A stretch of DNA of 64,000 nt from Verrucomicrobiota bacterium (GCA_016222805.1 JACRQG010000028.1:103860-167859); one strand, 5' to 3'; positions 19,601-29,698 are shown, numbered from the stretch's first letter. Numbers and translations: made by a program. The notes: a model not told the origin generated them from the sequence alone.

Positions 19601-20002
19601 ACCGAGCGCGACGCGTTCTTTGCGTTTGCGCAGGCCAACGGCCTCAACAAGTACGCCGGCACCGTGGTCCCGCGCAACAGCGAGAACTCGCCGTGGAACC
19701 AGACGGTCGACTTCACGATCACGCAGCAGATCCCGATCTTCAAGCGCGTGCGCGCCGAGGCCTACTTCCAGATGTACAACCTCTTCAACCTGCTCAACGA
19801 CAGTTGGGGCATCGTCGAGGAAGTGCCGTTCACCTACAAGCGGCGGGTCGCCGGCGCCGGCTACGATCCCACCGGCAACGGCGGCCAGGGCCAGTACGTC
19901 TACGTCTTCAACGGCAACACCCTCGACGGTGTGCCCGTGGTCGCGGACGACACCCAGACCTCGCGCTGGCAGGCGAAGCTCGGCATCCGCGTGAAATTCT
20001 AA
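16673..20002 (+). CDS. TonB-dependent outer-membrane receptor with carboxypeptidase-regulatory domain
   Basis: A 1109-residue protein from the ATG at 16673 (MKLRSMLNRTLGGLLTISVLLATSLFGQG), a clear signal peptide; the upstream in-frame ATG at 16628 is rejected. Residues about 30-115 form a CarboxypepD_reg-like beta-sandwich (AVSGVVTDKGGKPLGGASVTI). The plug follows (LDQGGQLSAQGQNFRFNSFLIDGVEANDPF), then a long barrel with many aromatic-rich strands ending in RWQAKLGIRVKF, with a terminal Phe as expected for an outer-membrane barrel. The type resembles the large Oar/SusC-like receptors that take up oligosaccharides or peptides. No SusD-like partner lies beside it, so the ligand is unknown. A strong terminator follows. 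Confidence 0.9.
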   Translation: MKLRSMLNRTLGGLLTISVLLATSLFGQGITTSAVSGVVTDKGGKPLGGASVTIVHEPSGTKATTVTRANGQYNVTGLRVGGPYTVSVSSQGMQAEPRRDVMLELGQGMEIDFVLSTEVVQMQAFTVQGTRDTTFDSNRMSAGSAFSDAVMQSIASMRADVQDIARLDSRLTLTSLDQGGQLSAQGQNFRFNSFLIDGVEANDPFGLNSNGVSSLRGPIPLEALQAVNIELNPYDVRRAGFTGALINAVTKSGSNRFEGSAQYEYTGKDWRAKNPRTGAKENFEENRYTYTFSGPILKDRLFFALSYDDFQRDSSAPVAGFVFTPASLALIDQVIARAKALGYDPGTFAGANNVSTQKTHLGKLDWNISQSHRVTLTYRKNEGVTPVFAGVTSTTGSSLSNMWYDQYRTTENYTAQAFSQWTSDFRTEVSYSITDYDGSPVNRGKPFPAVGIGGLAGTNTSTGLTSTNGFLNFGTEFSRQLNQLTTRERLYKISGEYSLGNHVFAAGFELNSTKYNNQFLQAYYGSYTFNNSGTAGTPAFRTGVENWLAGLPTAYTDAQPLAGYTIADVLARWTADNYAYFLQDTWKPTSRLTVVGGVRLDYPTADKKPPFSPTFLAAFGLRNDETNDGNYTVAPRVGFNYKLPTNRKTELRGGVGLFQGRNPAVWLANAYQNAGTAASITVNTNGLNQPVVQFQPDVTKQPIPAGTPPAPTVNITAPGFQQPSSWKGNLALDHQLPLLGLIATVEMTATKVHKGLYIDFLNYQTATTGPTTMPDGRIRYAGGITPGYQTAASPTFLTAPYDPARTTFAQTSTAGRRRVNTGGPTGGGFADVYRLNNTGKGGSSDFTLALNRPLRNQWSAGVSWTRGSAKEVSPMTSSTAGSLYTTRAVYNPNEEVAGISNTQTRDKLVARYTRVFDFFKRDNMKTTLSIVYEGRTGRTYSWVFAGDANGDGVAGSNDLFYMPSGPSDPKVRWLSATERDAFFAFAQANGLNKYAGTVVPRNSENSPWNQTVDFTITQQIPIFKRVRAEAYFQMYNLFNLLNDSWGIVEEVPFTYKRRVAGAGYDPTGNGGQGQYVYVFNGNTLDGVPVVADDTQTSRWQAKLGIRVKF

Positions 20003-20004
20003 AC

Positions 20005-20020
20005 CGCGTCTCGAGACGCG
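20005..20020. repeat. 16-bp perfect palindrome
   Basis: The sequence cgcgtctcgagacgcg is perfectly self-complementary. It lies between the receptor stop codon and the rho-independent terminator, so it may add to the transcript 3' structure. Confidence 0.5.
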
Positions 20021-20031
20021 CCTGACTTCCG

Positions 20032-20063
20032 GCGGCTGCGCTTCTGGCGCAGCCGCTTTTTTT
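20032..20063 (+). terminator. rho-independent terminator after the TonB receptor
   Basis: A perfect 10-bp stem gcggctgcgc / gcgcagccgc with loop ttctg is followed by seven T residues. This is a textbook intrinsic terminator 30 bp after the receptor stop. Confidence 0.9.
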
Positions 20064-20122
20064 GTCGCGGCTCCGGCCCTCGACGTTGCTTGCTGGACGC
20101 GTTCCGCCTGCGTTGCCACGCG

Positions 20123-22282
20123 ATGTCCTCCCAGCCGTTGCCTTCGTCCCCGCCCCGCCGCCCCCCGTTGCCCGTGGCGGCGGTGGGGGCGCTGCTCGCG
20201 TTGCTGGCGGTGGCGGCCTACCACAACACCTTCGGCATTCCGTTCGTCTTCGACGACGTTCCGTCGATTGTGGAGAACCGGAGCATTCGCAGTCTCTGGC
20301 CGCTTTCGGCGGTGCTCTTTCCGGATCAGGCCGGTGGCATCACCACGAGCGGGAGGCCGGTGGTCAACCTCAGCCTCGCGCTGAACCACGCGTGGGGCGG
20401 GGAGCGGGTGGCCGGCTACCACGCGGTCAATCTCGCCCTTCATCTTGCGGCCGGTCTGTGTCTCTTCGGCTTGGTGCGCCGGACCCTGCTCTTGCCGCGG
20501 CTGGCTCCGCGCTGGGGGCGCGATGCCACGTGGCTGGCAGCCGGCGCCGCCGCGCTCTGGCTGCTGCATCCCCTGCAGACTGCCGCGGTGACCTACGTGG
20601 TGCAGCGGGCCGAGGTGATCGCCGGGTGCCTCTTTCTCCTGACCCTGTATGCATCGCTGCGAGGTTCCGACCCGGCGACGGGCGGGCGCTGGAGGGCCCT
20701 GGCGGTCGGGGCCTGCCTTCTCGGGATGGCGAGCAAGGAGGTCATGGTCTCGGCGCCGCTGGTCGTGCTGCTGTTCGACCGGCTGTTCCTCAGCCCGTCG
20801 CTCGGGGCGGCGCTGCGCGGTCGTCCCGGCTTTTACGCCGGACTGGCCGCCACGTGGCTGGTGCTCGTGGTGCTGGTGCTGGGCACCGGCGGGCGGGGCG
20901 GCACGGCGGGTTTTGGCAGTGGCGTGTCCCCGTGGGAGTACGGGCTGACGCAGTGCCGGGCGGTCTTCATCTACCTGGCTCGGGTCGGCTGGCCGCACGG
21001 CCTGGTGTTTGACTACGGCTTGTCCCTGGATCGCCGCCTGGCGGAGGTGTGGCCCCAGGCGCTCGGCGTGGTGGGCCTGGTCGCCGCGGTGGGATGGGGG
21101 CTGCGGCGATGGTCGACCTGGGCGGTGGGTGGGGTGGTGCTGCTGGCCCTGCTCGCACCGACGACGAGTTTCATTCCGATTGCCACCCAGACGATGGCGG
21201 AGCACCGGCTGTACCTGCCGCTCGCCGTGGGAGCCGTGGCGGCGGTGGTGGGGCTGCACGCGCTGGTCGGACCGCGTCGGGCGGCGGGCGCGGTCGGTGC
21301 GGTCGCCCTCGCGCTTGGGCTCACCACGATCGCGCGCAACGAAGTCTACCGGACCGAGGTGTCGCTCTGGACCGATGCGGCGGCCCACCTCCCCGGCAAC
21401 GCCCGGGCCCACAACAATCTCGGCCAGGCGCTCTTCCGGGCCGGCCGGGTGCCGGACGCGATCCGCAGCTACCGGCAGGCGCTGGCACTGCAGCCGAAAT
21501 ATCCGGAAAGCCACTACAACCTGGGCGTGGCCCTCGCCCACCTGGGACAGACGGAACCCGCGATCGAGCATTACGAGACGGCACTGCGCCTGCAGCCGGA
21601 CTATCCCGAGGCGATGAACAACCTGGCCAACACCCTCGGGCGCTCGGGGCGGACCAACGAGGCGCTGCGGCTCTACGAAGCCGCCCTGGCCCGCCGGCCG
21701 GACTTTGCGGAGGCGCACAACAACCTGGGCAACGCCCTCCTGCAGGCGGGCCGGCTGGACGAGGCCCGGGCCCGATTCGAACGGGCGCTGCAACTGCGCC
21801 CGGGCCACGCGGAGACCCTCTACAACCTCGGCAACGCGCTGGCGGCCGGGGGCGACATGACGGGCGCGCTGGCCCGATTTGAGGCGGCGCTGCGTGCCGA
21901 CCCGCGTTATGCCGCGGCGCAGGTCAATGCCGGCAACGCGCTGCTGGAATTGCGCCGGCCACTGGAGGCGCTGGCCCGCTATGAGGCGGCGGTCGCGGCG
22001 GATCCTGGCCTGGCCGATGCGCATTTCAACCGCGGCTCGGTGCTCCTGGATCTGGGGAGGTGGAGCGAGGCGGTGCCGGCGTTTGAGGCGGTCCGCCGCC
22101 TTGCTCCGGGGAAGACCGCGGCCCTGCGGGCGTTGGCGTATGCCCTGGCCCAGGCGGGCCGCGCAACCGAGGCCGTGGACCGCTATCAAGAGTATCTGGT
22201 CCTTCGCCCGGATGACACCGAGGCGCGGACCGAACTGCAACGGCTTCGGGAAGCGGCCGCGCCGGTCAGACTGCCTCGCTAG
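20123..22282 (+). CDS. TMTC-like membrane protein with C-terminal TPR repeats
   Basis: A 719-residue protein from the ATG at 20123 (MSSQPLPSSPP). The N-terminal ~400 residues contain about ten hydrophobic segments. They begin with VAAVGALLALLAVAAYHNTFG and a first loop FVFDDVPSIVENRSI whose DD pair matches the catalytic-type motif of TMTC/PMT-like glycosyltransferases. The DUF1736-like stretch with GMASKEVMVSAPLVVLLFDR and WPHGLVFDYG follows. The C-terminus carries about eight TPRs (for example ARAHNNLGQALFRAGRVPDA). TMTC proteins in animals are O-mannosyltransferases; bacterial members are uncharacterised. It is transcribed toward a paralogue with the same architecture on the opposite strand. 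Confidence 0.8.
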   Translation: MSSQPLPSSPPRRPPLPVAAVGALLALLAVAAYHNTFGIPFVFDDVPSIVENRSIRSLWPLSAVLFPDQAGGITTSGRPVVNLSLALNHAWGGERVAGYHAVNLALHLAAGLCLFGLVRRTLLLPRLAPRWGRDATWLAAGAAALWLLHPLQTAAVTYVVQRAEVIAGCLFLLTLYASLRGSDPATGGRWRALAVGACLLGMASKEVMVSAPLVVLLFDRLFLSPSLGAALRGRPGFYAGLAATWLVLVVLVLGTGGRGGTAGFGSGVSPWEYGLTQCRAVFIYLARVGWPHGLVFDYGLSLDRRLAEVWPQALGVVGLVAAVGWGLRRWSTWAVGGVVLLALLAPTTSFIPIATQTMAEHRLYLPLAVGAVAAVVGLHALVGPRRAAGAVGAVALALGLTTIARNEVYRTEVSLWTDAAAHLPGNARAHNNLGQALFRAGRVPDAIRSYRQALALQPKYPESHYNLGVALAHLGQTEPAIEHYETALRLQPDYPEAMNNLANTLGRSGRTNEALRLYEAALARRPDFAEAHNNLGNALLQAGRLDEARARFERALQLRPGHAETLYNLGNALAAGGDMTGALARFEAALRADPRYAAAQVNAGNALLELRRPLEALARYEAAVAADPGLADAHFNRGSVLLDLGRWSEAVPAFEAVRRLAPGKTAALRALAYALAQAGRATEAVDRYQEYLVLRPDDTEARTELQRLREAAAPVRLPR

Positions 22283-22326
22283 AGCGGTTTCGATGGTCCT
22301 GTGGCTGCGCTGAAGCCGCAGGCGAA

Positions 22327-22351
22327 AGCGTGGCCGCTCGATGCCCACGCT
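22327..22351. terminator. hairpin between convergent genes
   Basis: Arms agcgtgg and ccacgct with an 11-base loop sit in the 77-bp gap between the two convergent TMTC-like genes. There is no T-run, so a bidirectional terminator is only a suggestion. Confidence 0.35.
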
Positions 22352-22359
22352 GTCGCTGG

Positions 22360-24621
22360 CTACCTGCCGGTAACCGCCCGCAACTGGGCGCGGTGGCGGA
22401 GGGCATCGGGGTAGTCCGGTTTCAGGCGCAACGCCTCGTCGAAGGCGCGGCGGGCGTCGTCCCAGCGTTCGCGGCGAGCGAAAGCGACTCCGAGATTGTG
22501 GTGCGCCTCCGCGTCGCCGGGGTGGAGCCGGAGGGCGGCTTGGTAATGGGAGATGGCCGCCTCCACCTGACCGAGGTCGAGCAGGGCGTTGCCCAGCTTG
22601 AAATGAGCGTTGGCGTGGGTGGGCGATTGCTCCAGCACGGCTTGGTAGTGCGCGATGGCCTCCTCCCGGCGGCCCAGAGCGGCGAGGGCATTGGCGAGAC
22701 CGAAGGTCGCGTCGAGATGGCGCGGTTGCCGTTGCAGCGCCTCGCGGAAAATCGCCAGGGCTTCGGCGGACCGCCCGGCCAGCAGGAGCGCGCCGCCGTG
22801 CGTGGCGGCATACTCCGGGTCTTCGGGGTGGAGCCGTCGGGCGCGTTCGTAGTGCTCCAGCGCCTCGGGCAGCCGGTTTAACCGGACCAGCGTGGTGCCG
22901 AGGTTGAGCTGCGCATCGGCGTGATCCCCCTGCAGGTCGAGGACCCGCCGGTAGCTTGCTTCGGCCTCCCGGTAGCGTCCGAGCCGCTGTTGCGCGACGG
23001 CGAAATTGTAATGGTACAGCGGTACCTCGGGGCGCAGGCGCGTCGCGGCGGCGTAGTGTTCCAGCGCCGCTTCCTCCCGCTGCGTGCGAACGAGCAGGAT
23101 GGCGAGGTTGTTGTGAAAGCGGGCCTCTCCGGGATGAAGGCGCAGGGCGAGGCGGTAATGCCGCTCCGCGTCTTGGTCACGCCCGACGGCGGCAAGGGCG
23201 AGGCCCAGGTTGTAGTGGTAGTGGGCTTCGTCAGGCAGCAGGCGGACGGCTTCCTGGTGGGCGCGGACGGCCGCTTCGGGCCGGCCGGCGGCGGTGTAGG
23301 CTTCGGCCAGGCCTTCATGGGCGCGGGGGTTGAGTGGGCGTTTGGCCACCGTGTCGCTCCAGAGGGCCAGCGCGGAACGGTAGTCGTGGTTGCGCCGGTG
23401 CGTGAGCAGCCCGAAGGCGAGCGAGGTTGCAACCCCGGCCGCCAGCAGTCGCGGCCCCCCGGCCCGCGCGAGCAGCCAGACGGCGCCTGCCACCACCGCC
23501 GCCAGGGGAAGGTACATCCGGTGTTCGACGATCATCTGGATCGTGCCCGGCGCGAGCGACGTCGGGGCGAGGATACCGAAGAACCAGGCGCCCAGAAAAC
23601 CCGCCACCGGCCGTCGCCACAGCGCCCAGGCGGCGGTGGCGAGCAGCGGCAGGACGAGGACGGCGAAGGGGAGGAGGTCGCCGCCGCTCCGCACCCAGAA
23701 CGTGCCGTATTCGAAGACCAGCGGGTGCGGCCAGAGCGCCAGCCCGAGGTAGCGGGCGATCGCTTCGAATTGGGTCAGCGGATACGCCCAGAGCGGGACC
23801 CCGACTCCGAGCCCGACGGTGCCTCCGCGGTTGCCGCCGGTGGATAGGAGGAGGGCGCCGAGCAGCACCCAGGTCGCCGCGAGGGCGAGATAGTACCGCC
23901 ACCGGGCGCGCCAGGCGTCCACGCAGCTGCCCGCCACCAAGGCGCGATCGTACAGCAGCACGATCACCGGGACGGTGACCATGACCTCCTTGGTGCCGGT
24001 CCCGAGGACGGCCGCAGCCACGCTGGCGGCCAGCCACGCGGTTCGTCGCCTTGGGGCGCCGTCCCGATCCACCGTCGTGCAGCCGCGGATGAAGGCGTAC
24101 AGGGTCAGCAGGTAGAAGGCGCCCATGAGCGACTCCGCCCGTTGCACCGTGTAGGTGACCGCCTGGGTGTGCAGCGGATGGGCAGTCCAGAGCCCCGCCA
24201 TCGTCAGGGCCACGAGATCCGGCGACCGCGGCGAGTTGCCCGCGCAAAACGGCCCAAGCCGGAGCGTCCGCCGGACGATGCCGAACAACAGGAGGCCGGC
24301 CGCCGCGTGAACCAGCGTGTTGGCCAGGTGGTAGCTCCAGACGGCATTGCCGCTGATGGCCTGGTTGAGCGCGAACGAAAGGTTGAGGATGGGTCGCCCG
24401 CTGGTGGTCACGCCTCCTTCGGTACCGGGGAACAACACCGTCGTGAGCGGCCACAGCCGGCGGATGGTCGGATTCTCCGGGATGGCGAGGAGGTCGTCGT
24501 AGACGAAGGGGGCGTTCCACGACCGGGCGTAGGCGAGGAACGCGAGGACGACAATCACCACCCCGGCCGGGAGCCCGGAGGGAAGGTGGCGAGGTCGGTC
24601 AGGTGCGGTGGCCGGGGCCAT
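22360..24621 (-). CDS. TMTC-like membrane protein with C-terminal TPR repeats (paralogue)
   Basis: A 753-residue protein from the ATG at 24621 (MAPATAPDRPRHLPSGLPAG); the longer ORF-track start adds a proline-rich leader. The architecture equals that of the neighbouring gene. A first TM segment is followed by FVYDDLLAIPENPTIRRLWPL, then GTGTKEVMVTVPVIVLLYDR and WPHPLVFEYG inside a multi-TM region of about 430 residues. About nine TPRs follow (for example EAHYHYNLGLALAAVGRDQD). The shared TTVLFPGTEGGVTTSGRPILNLS and AVLFPDQAGGITTSGRPVVNLS segments show that the two genes are paralogues, probably an old inverted duplication because sequence outside the motifs has drifted. Confidence 0.8.
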   Translation of the reverse strand: MAPATAPDRPRHLPSGLPAGVVIVVLAFLAYARSWNAPFVYDDLLAIPENPTIRRLWPLTTVLFPGTEGGVTTSGRPILNLSFALNQAISGNAVWSYHLANTLVHAAAGLLLFGIVRRTLRLGPFCAGNSPRSPDLVALTMAGLWTAHPLHTQAVTYTVQRAESLMGAFYLLTLYAFIRGCTTVDRDGAPRRRTAWLAASVAAAVLGTGTKEVMVTVPVIVLLYDRALVAGSCVDAWRARWRYYLALAATWVLLGALLLSTGGNRGGTVGLGVGVPLWAYPLTQFEAIARYLGLALWPHPLVFEYGTFWVRSGGDLLPFAVLVLPLLATAAWALWRRPVAGFLGAWFFGILAPTSLAPGTIQMIVEHRMYLPLAAVVAGAVWLLARAGGPRLLAAGVATSLAFGLLTHRRNHDYRSALALWSDTVAKRPLNPRAHEGLAEAYTAAGRPEAAVRAHQEAVRLLPDEAHYHYNLGLALAAVGRDQDAERHYRLALRLHPGEARFHNNLAILLVRTQREEAALEHYAAATRLRPEVPLYHYNFAVAQQRLGRYREAEASYRRVLDLQGDHADAQLNLGTTLVRLNRLPEALEHYERARRLHPEDPEYAATHGGALLLAGRSAEALAIFREALQRQPRHLDATFGLANALAALGRREEAIAHYQAVLEQSPTHANAHFKLGNALLDLGQVEAAISHYQAALRLHPGDAEAHHNLGVAFARRERWDDARRAFDEALRLKPDYPDALRHRAQLRAVTGR

Positions 24622-24911
24622 GCGGAGGCTGCTGGTTCTGGGCGGAAACGGCCGGGAGCGCAAGCGGGGCACGTGTCGCAGGTTTTCTGTGACATCGGGC
24701 CGGGCCGGTTTCCGAGGAGGAATCGGCGGCGCCGGTCCGGGGTGTGGGGGAATCGAATACACGCCGCTCGGGGGCGGGTCCGGGGCGCCCGGGCGCATTT
24801 TGGGAGGGCGGCCGAAGGACGACCCGGCGGGGGCCGTGGCGTGCGAACGGGACGGTCGGGCGCGCAAGAAAAAATTGGCCGGAAATTGACGAAAACCTCA
24901 CCATAAACGCA

Positions 24912-24941
24912 TTGACGGGCGGCGCTGCGACTCCCTATCCC
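24912..24941 (+). promoter_or_regulatory. possible sigma-70-type promoter for nrdB
   Basis: A -35-like TTGACG at 24912-24917 and a weak -10-like TATCCC at 24936-24941 are separated by 18 bp. The spacing is acceptable, but the -10 match is poor. Confidence 0.3.
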
Positions 24942-24961
24942 TAGTGGTCGGCGCGGAGAGG

Positions 24962-24981
24962 GACCACAGCCTGTTGTGGTC
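24962..24981. promoter_or_regulatory. inverted repeat gaccaca-N6-tgtggtc upstream of nrdB
   Basis: Two perfect 7-bp arms lie about 20 bp downstream of the possible -10 element and 119 bp before the nrdB start. The outer bases partly resemble an NrdR box (cCACa...tGTGg), but the centre does not, so NrdR binding is only a possibility. Confidence 0.35.
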
Positions 24982-25099
24982 AGTAACGCGTCAATAATTC
25001 CCAACAACTTTAGTTCGCTTCCGCACTTTTCCGCCCCGAAAAGCCCGGTTCGTACTTCGTTTTTCCGCGTTTCCTGCTCCCAACTTCCCGTCCGGTTTC

Positions 25100-26185
<1,086 letters not shown>

Positions 26186-26371
26186 GTTTCGCTTCCGCCG
26201 GCCGCCCGCATCGCCGTCTTCGCCTCCGTCCTCCACGCGTCCGCCCCTTCGCGTTTCCTCCCTTCCGTCCCCGATCCCCGAAGGTGCCTTCCCCGACGAA
26301 GGCGCCCGGGCTGATTCCTCTCCCGCCTCCGTTTCCCGTCCTCCGTTTTTTCCTTTCGTCGAATCCTCGCC

Positions 26372-29300
26372 ATGAGCCATCCCACCCTTGCGCACGACCT
26401 CGCGCTGAAGCGCACCGTCCACGCTCCCGTTGAACAGAAGCCGCATTATGCCTGGCGCGAAGTGGTGGCGGCGGAGAGCCTCCCGGTTCCCCCGGTCATC
26501 CTGCTCTGCCCCCACGGCGAGGAGCGCTTCGTGCTCTCCGAGGTTGCGGACACCCTCGGCAAGGCCCTCACCAACGTGCACCTCGCCAAGGGTGAGAAGG
26601 ACATCTTCACCGACGCCAACCGCGCCTGGGTTGCGCGGATCTGCCGCGAGGTCGCGGCCAACCTTACCGAGCTTTCCCGCAAGCAGTCGCCGGTGCGGCT
26701 GACGCTCGATGCCCTGTACGAGCTGATCGAGAAGACGCTGGTCGACAACAACGCCTACTTCGTGGCGAAGAGCCTCCTGCTCAATCGCGCGCGCAAGATC
26801 GCGGTCGACCGCGACGCCGCGGCGAGCTCGACCCTGCGCGTCATCCGCCGCAACAACCAGGTGGTGCCGTGGAGCGAGCACAAGGTGGAGATCGCGGTGC
26901 GCAAGACGTTCCTCTCCCTGCAGCGCGACTCCGCCCCGGCCGTGGCCATCACCAAGGCCGTTTCGGCCCGCGTGCATTCGTCCAAGCAGTCGTTCATCCA
27001 CATCGAGGAGATCCAGGACATCGTGCAGGAGGAGCTGATGAAGGCCGGCCACTACAAGGTGGCGGAGGCGTACATCCTCTTCCGCGCGCAGCGGGCGGCC
27101 GCTCGCGATCTCGGGCTCGAGGCGAAGTCCGACTCGGCCGTGGCCTTTGCCGTCGAGGCGGGCACGGCGGGACAGTCGGCGATGATCGTCGTGAAGAAGG
27201 GCGACGGCACCAATGTCTTCTGGGACGGGGCCGACCTGCGGAAGCGGATCGAGTTCGCGCGCATCGGCCTGGACCTCTGCCTCTCCAACGACGAAATCGA
27301 GGCGGAGCTGCGGCGCTCGGTCTACGACCAGATCAGCGAGAAGGATCTCGATGCGACCATCGTCCTGAACTCCAAGACCCTGATCGAGAAGGACGCCGAC
27401 TTCGCCCGGTTTGCCGGGCGCATCCAGCTCACCTACATCTACGAGGAGGTGCTGGGCTGGGACATCACCCGCGACGGCATCGGCGCCCTGAAGGCCGCCC
27501 ATCAGCGGGCCTTCCGCAAGTACCTGGAGCACGGTGTGGCGATCCAGCGGCTCAATCCCCGCCTGCTTGACTACGATCTCGGGCGGCTGGGCGCGGCGCT
27601 CGATCCTTCCGCGGATCTCGAGTTCGACTTCCTCGGCATCCAGACCCTGTACGACCGCTACCTCATCATCGACAAGACGAAGAAGCCGTCGCGACGCATC
27701 GAGACGCCGCAGTTCTTCTGGATGCGGGTCGCCATGGGGCTGATGCTCGACGAGCAGGGTGACCGCGAGGCGCGGGTCGCGGGCCTCTACGAACTCTACA
27801 AGAGCCGCCGTTTCTGCAGCAGCACACCCACGCTCTTCAACTCGGGCACGCTGCACTCCCAGCTCTCGTCGTGCTACCTCTACTACGTCGACGACACGCT
27901 GGAGAGCATCATGCTGCGCGGCATCGCCGACAACGCCTTCCTGGCGAAGTGGGCCGGCGGCCTCGGCGGGTCCTGGACGGCGGTGCGCGGGACCGGCGCG
28001 CACATCCAGGGCACCAATGGCGAATCCCAGGGGGTGATTCCTTTCCTCAAGCTGCACAACGACCAGCTCGTCGCGGTCAACCAGGGCGGCAAGCGCAAGG
28101 GCTCCGGGTGCGCCTACCTCGAGACCTGGCACAACGACATCTTCGAGTTCCTCGAACTGCGGAAGAACACCGGCGACGACCGGCGGCGCACGCACGACAT
28201 GAACACGGCGAACTGGATTCCCGACCTGTTCATGAAGCGCATGGAGGCGCGGCAGACCTGGACGCTGTTTCGCTCCAACCAGGTGCGCGACCTGCACGAT
28301 CTCTACGGCGCCGCGTTCGAGCGGCGCTACCTCGAGTACGAGCAGATGGCGGAGGAGGGGAAGATCTTCGGGCAAAAGATCGAGGCCCTCGAACTCTGGA
28401 AGAAGATGCTCTCGATGCTCTTCGAGACCGGACACCCGTGGATCACCTTCAAGGACGCCTGCAACCTCCGGTCGCCGCAGGACCACGCGGGCGTGATCCA
28501 CTCCTCGAACCTCTGCACCGAGATCACGCTCAACACGAGCAACGACGAGACGGCGGTCTGCAACCTCGGCTCGGTCATCCTCGAAACCCACCTGAAGCCC
28601 GACGGTTCGATCGATCACACCAAGCTGCGCGAGACCATCCGCATGGCGGTGCGCGCGCTCGACAACGTGATCGACATCAACTTCTACCCGACCCCCGCGG
28701 CGAAGACCTCGAACCTCCGCCACCGGCCGATCGGCCTCGGCGTGATGGGGCTCGCCCATGCGCTCTACCTGCGCGGGCACGCCTTCGCCTCGCCGGAGGC
28801 GGTGGAGTTCAACGACGAGGCGATGGAGGCAATCGCCTTCTACGCCTATGAGGCCAGTTCCGACCTCGCGGCCGAGCGCGGCACGTACTCCAGCTACCGG
28901 GGTTCGAAGTGGGACCGCGGCCTGTTGCCGCAGGATACCCTGGATCTCCTGGAGCGGGAGCGCGGCGTCGCGGTCGAGGTGCCGCGCGGGGGCAAGATGG
29001 ACTGGACCCCGCTGCGGGCGAAGATTGCCCAGCAGGGCATGCGCAACTCGAACTGCCTCGCAATCGCCCCGACGGCGACCATCTCCAACATCACCGCCAC
29101 GTCGCCCTGCATCGAGCCGACCTACAAGAACCTCTTCGTCAAATCGAACCTCTCCGGCGAATTCATCGTCCTGAATCCCTTCCTCGTGAAGGATCTCAAA
29201 GCGCGCGGCCTGTGGGACCAGGACATGATCGACAACCTGAAGTACTACGACGGCGAGCTGAAGGACATCGAACGGGTGCCCGCCGACCTCAAGGCGAAGT

Positions 29301-29698
29301 ACCTCACCGCCTTCGACATTGATCACAAGTGGATCCTCGATGCGGCCGCCCGGCGCCAGAAGTGGATCGATCAGAGCCAGTCGGTGAACCTCTGGATCAA
29401 GACGCCGGATCTGAAGACTCTCAGTCACATGTACCGGCACGCCTGGCATGCCGGGCTCAAGACCACCTACTACCTGCGCAGCCTCGGAGCTTCCAACATC
29501 GAGAAGGCCACCGTGGCTGCACGCAAGGAGGTCCGGGGCGTGGCGGGCGGCGCCGGCGCGACCGACAGCGCGGCAGCGCGCGACCTGGCCGGTTCCAATC
29601 CGCCGATCCCGGCCAAGCGAGAATACTCCGAGGAGGAGAAGAAGGCCTGCTCCATCGAGGCGATGCGCCGCGGCGAAATCTGCGAAGCCTGCCAATAG
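26372..29698 (+). CDS. nrdA: ribonucleoside-diphosphate reductase alpha subunit with N-terminal ATP cones
   Basis: A 1108-residue catalytic subunit, longer than the ~760 residues of the E. coli enzyme because of about 330 extra N-terminal residues. These hold ATP-cone modules for allosteric control: one from about residue 39, possibly degenerate, a clear one at about 146-240 (LRVIRRNNQVVPWSEHKVEIAVRKTF), and a third cone-like segment before the barrel. Active-site features are NSGTLHSQLSSCYL, the radical-bearing loop NLCTEITL with Glu, the partner Cys in AVCNLGSV, TATISNITATSPCIEPTYKNLF, and the redox tail EICEACQ. The multi-cone layout matches chlamydial NrdA and agrees with the class Ic-type NrdB next to it. 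Confidence 0.95.
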   Translation: MSHPTLAHDLALKRTVHAPVEQKPHYAWREVVAAESLPVPPVILLCPHGEERFVLSEVADTLGKALTNVHLAKGEKDIFTDANRAWVARICREVAANLTELSRKQSPVRLTLDALYELIEKTLVDNNAYFVAKSLLLNRARKIAVDRDAAASSTLRVIRRNNQVVPWSEHKVEIAVRKTFLSLQRDSAPAVAITKAVSARVHSSKQSFIHIEEIQDIVQEELMKAGHYKVAEAYILFRAQRAAARDLGLEAKSDSAVAFAVEAGTAGQSAMIVVKKGDGTNVFWDGADLRKRIEFARIGLDLCLSNDEIEAELRRSVYDQISEKDLDATIVLNSKTLIEKDADFARFAGRIQLTYIYEEVLGWDITRDGIGALKAAHQRAFRKYLEHGVAIQRLNPRLLDYDLGRLGAALDPSADLEFDFLGIQTLYDRYLIIDKTKKPSRRIETPQFFWMRVAMGLMLDEQGDREARVAGLYELYKSRRFCSSTPTLFNSGTLHSQLSSCYLYYVDDTLESIMLRGIADNAFLAKWAGGLGGSWTAVRGTGAHIQGTNGESQGVIPFLKLHNDQLVAVNQGGKRKGSGCAYLETWHNDIFEFLELRKNTGDDRRRTHDMNTANWIPDLFMKRMEARQTWTLFRSNQVRDLHDLYGAAFERRYLEYEQMAEEGKIFGQKIEALELWKKMLSMLFETGHPWITFKDACNLRSPQDHAGVIHSSNLCTEITLNTSNDETAVCNLGSVILETHLKPDGSIDHTKLRETIRMAVRALDNVIDINFYPTPAAKTSNLRHRPIGLGVMGLAHALYLRGHAFASPEAVEFNDEAMEAIAFYAYEASSDLAAERGTYSSYRGSKWDRGLLPQDTLDLLERERGVAVEVPRGGKMDWTPLRAKIAQQGMRNSNCLAIAPTATISNITATSPCIEPTYKNLFVKSNLSGEFIVLNPFLVKDLKARGLWDQDMIDNLKYYDGELKDIERVPADLKAKYLTAFDIDHKWILDAAARRQKWIDQSQSVNLWIKTPDLKTLSHMYRHAWHAGLKTTYYLRSLGASNIEKATVAARKEVRGVAGGAGATDSAAARDLAGSNPPIPAKREYSEEEKKACSIEAMRRGEICEACQ

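Larger units (their letters stand above)
24622..25099. other. intergenic region upstream of nrdB
   Basis: This 478-bp divergent spacer between the TMTC-like gene and nrdB contains no supported gene. Its right half is less GC-rich and contains a possible promoter and an inverted repeat described separately. Confidence 0.5.

Noticed and set aside
16715-22348. 1877-codon minus-strand ORF
   Set aside because: It is the antisense shadow of the TonB receptor and TMTC-like genes; its residues are Arg/Gly/Val/Asp-rich with no domain.
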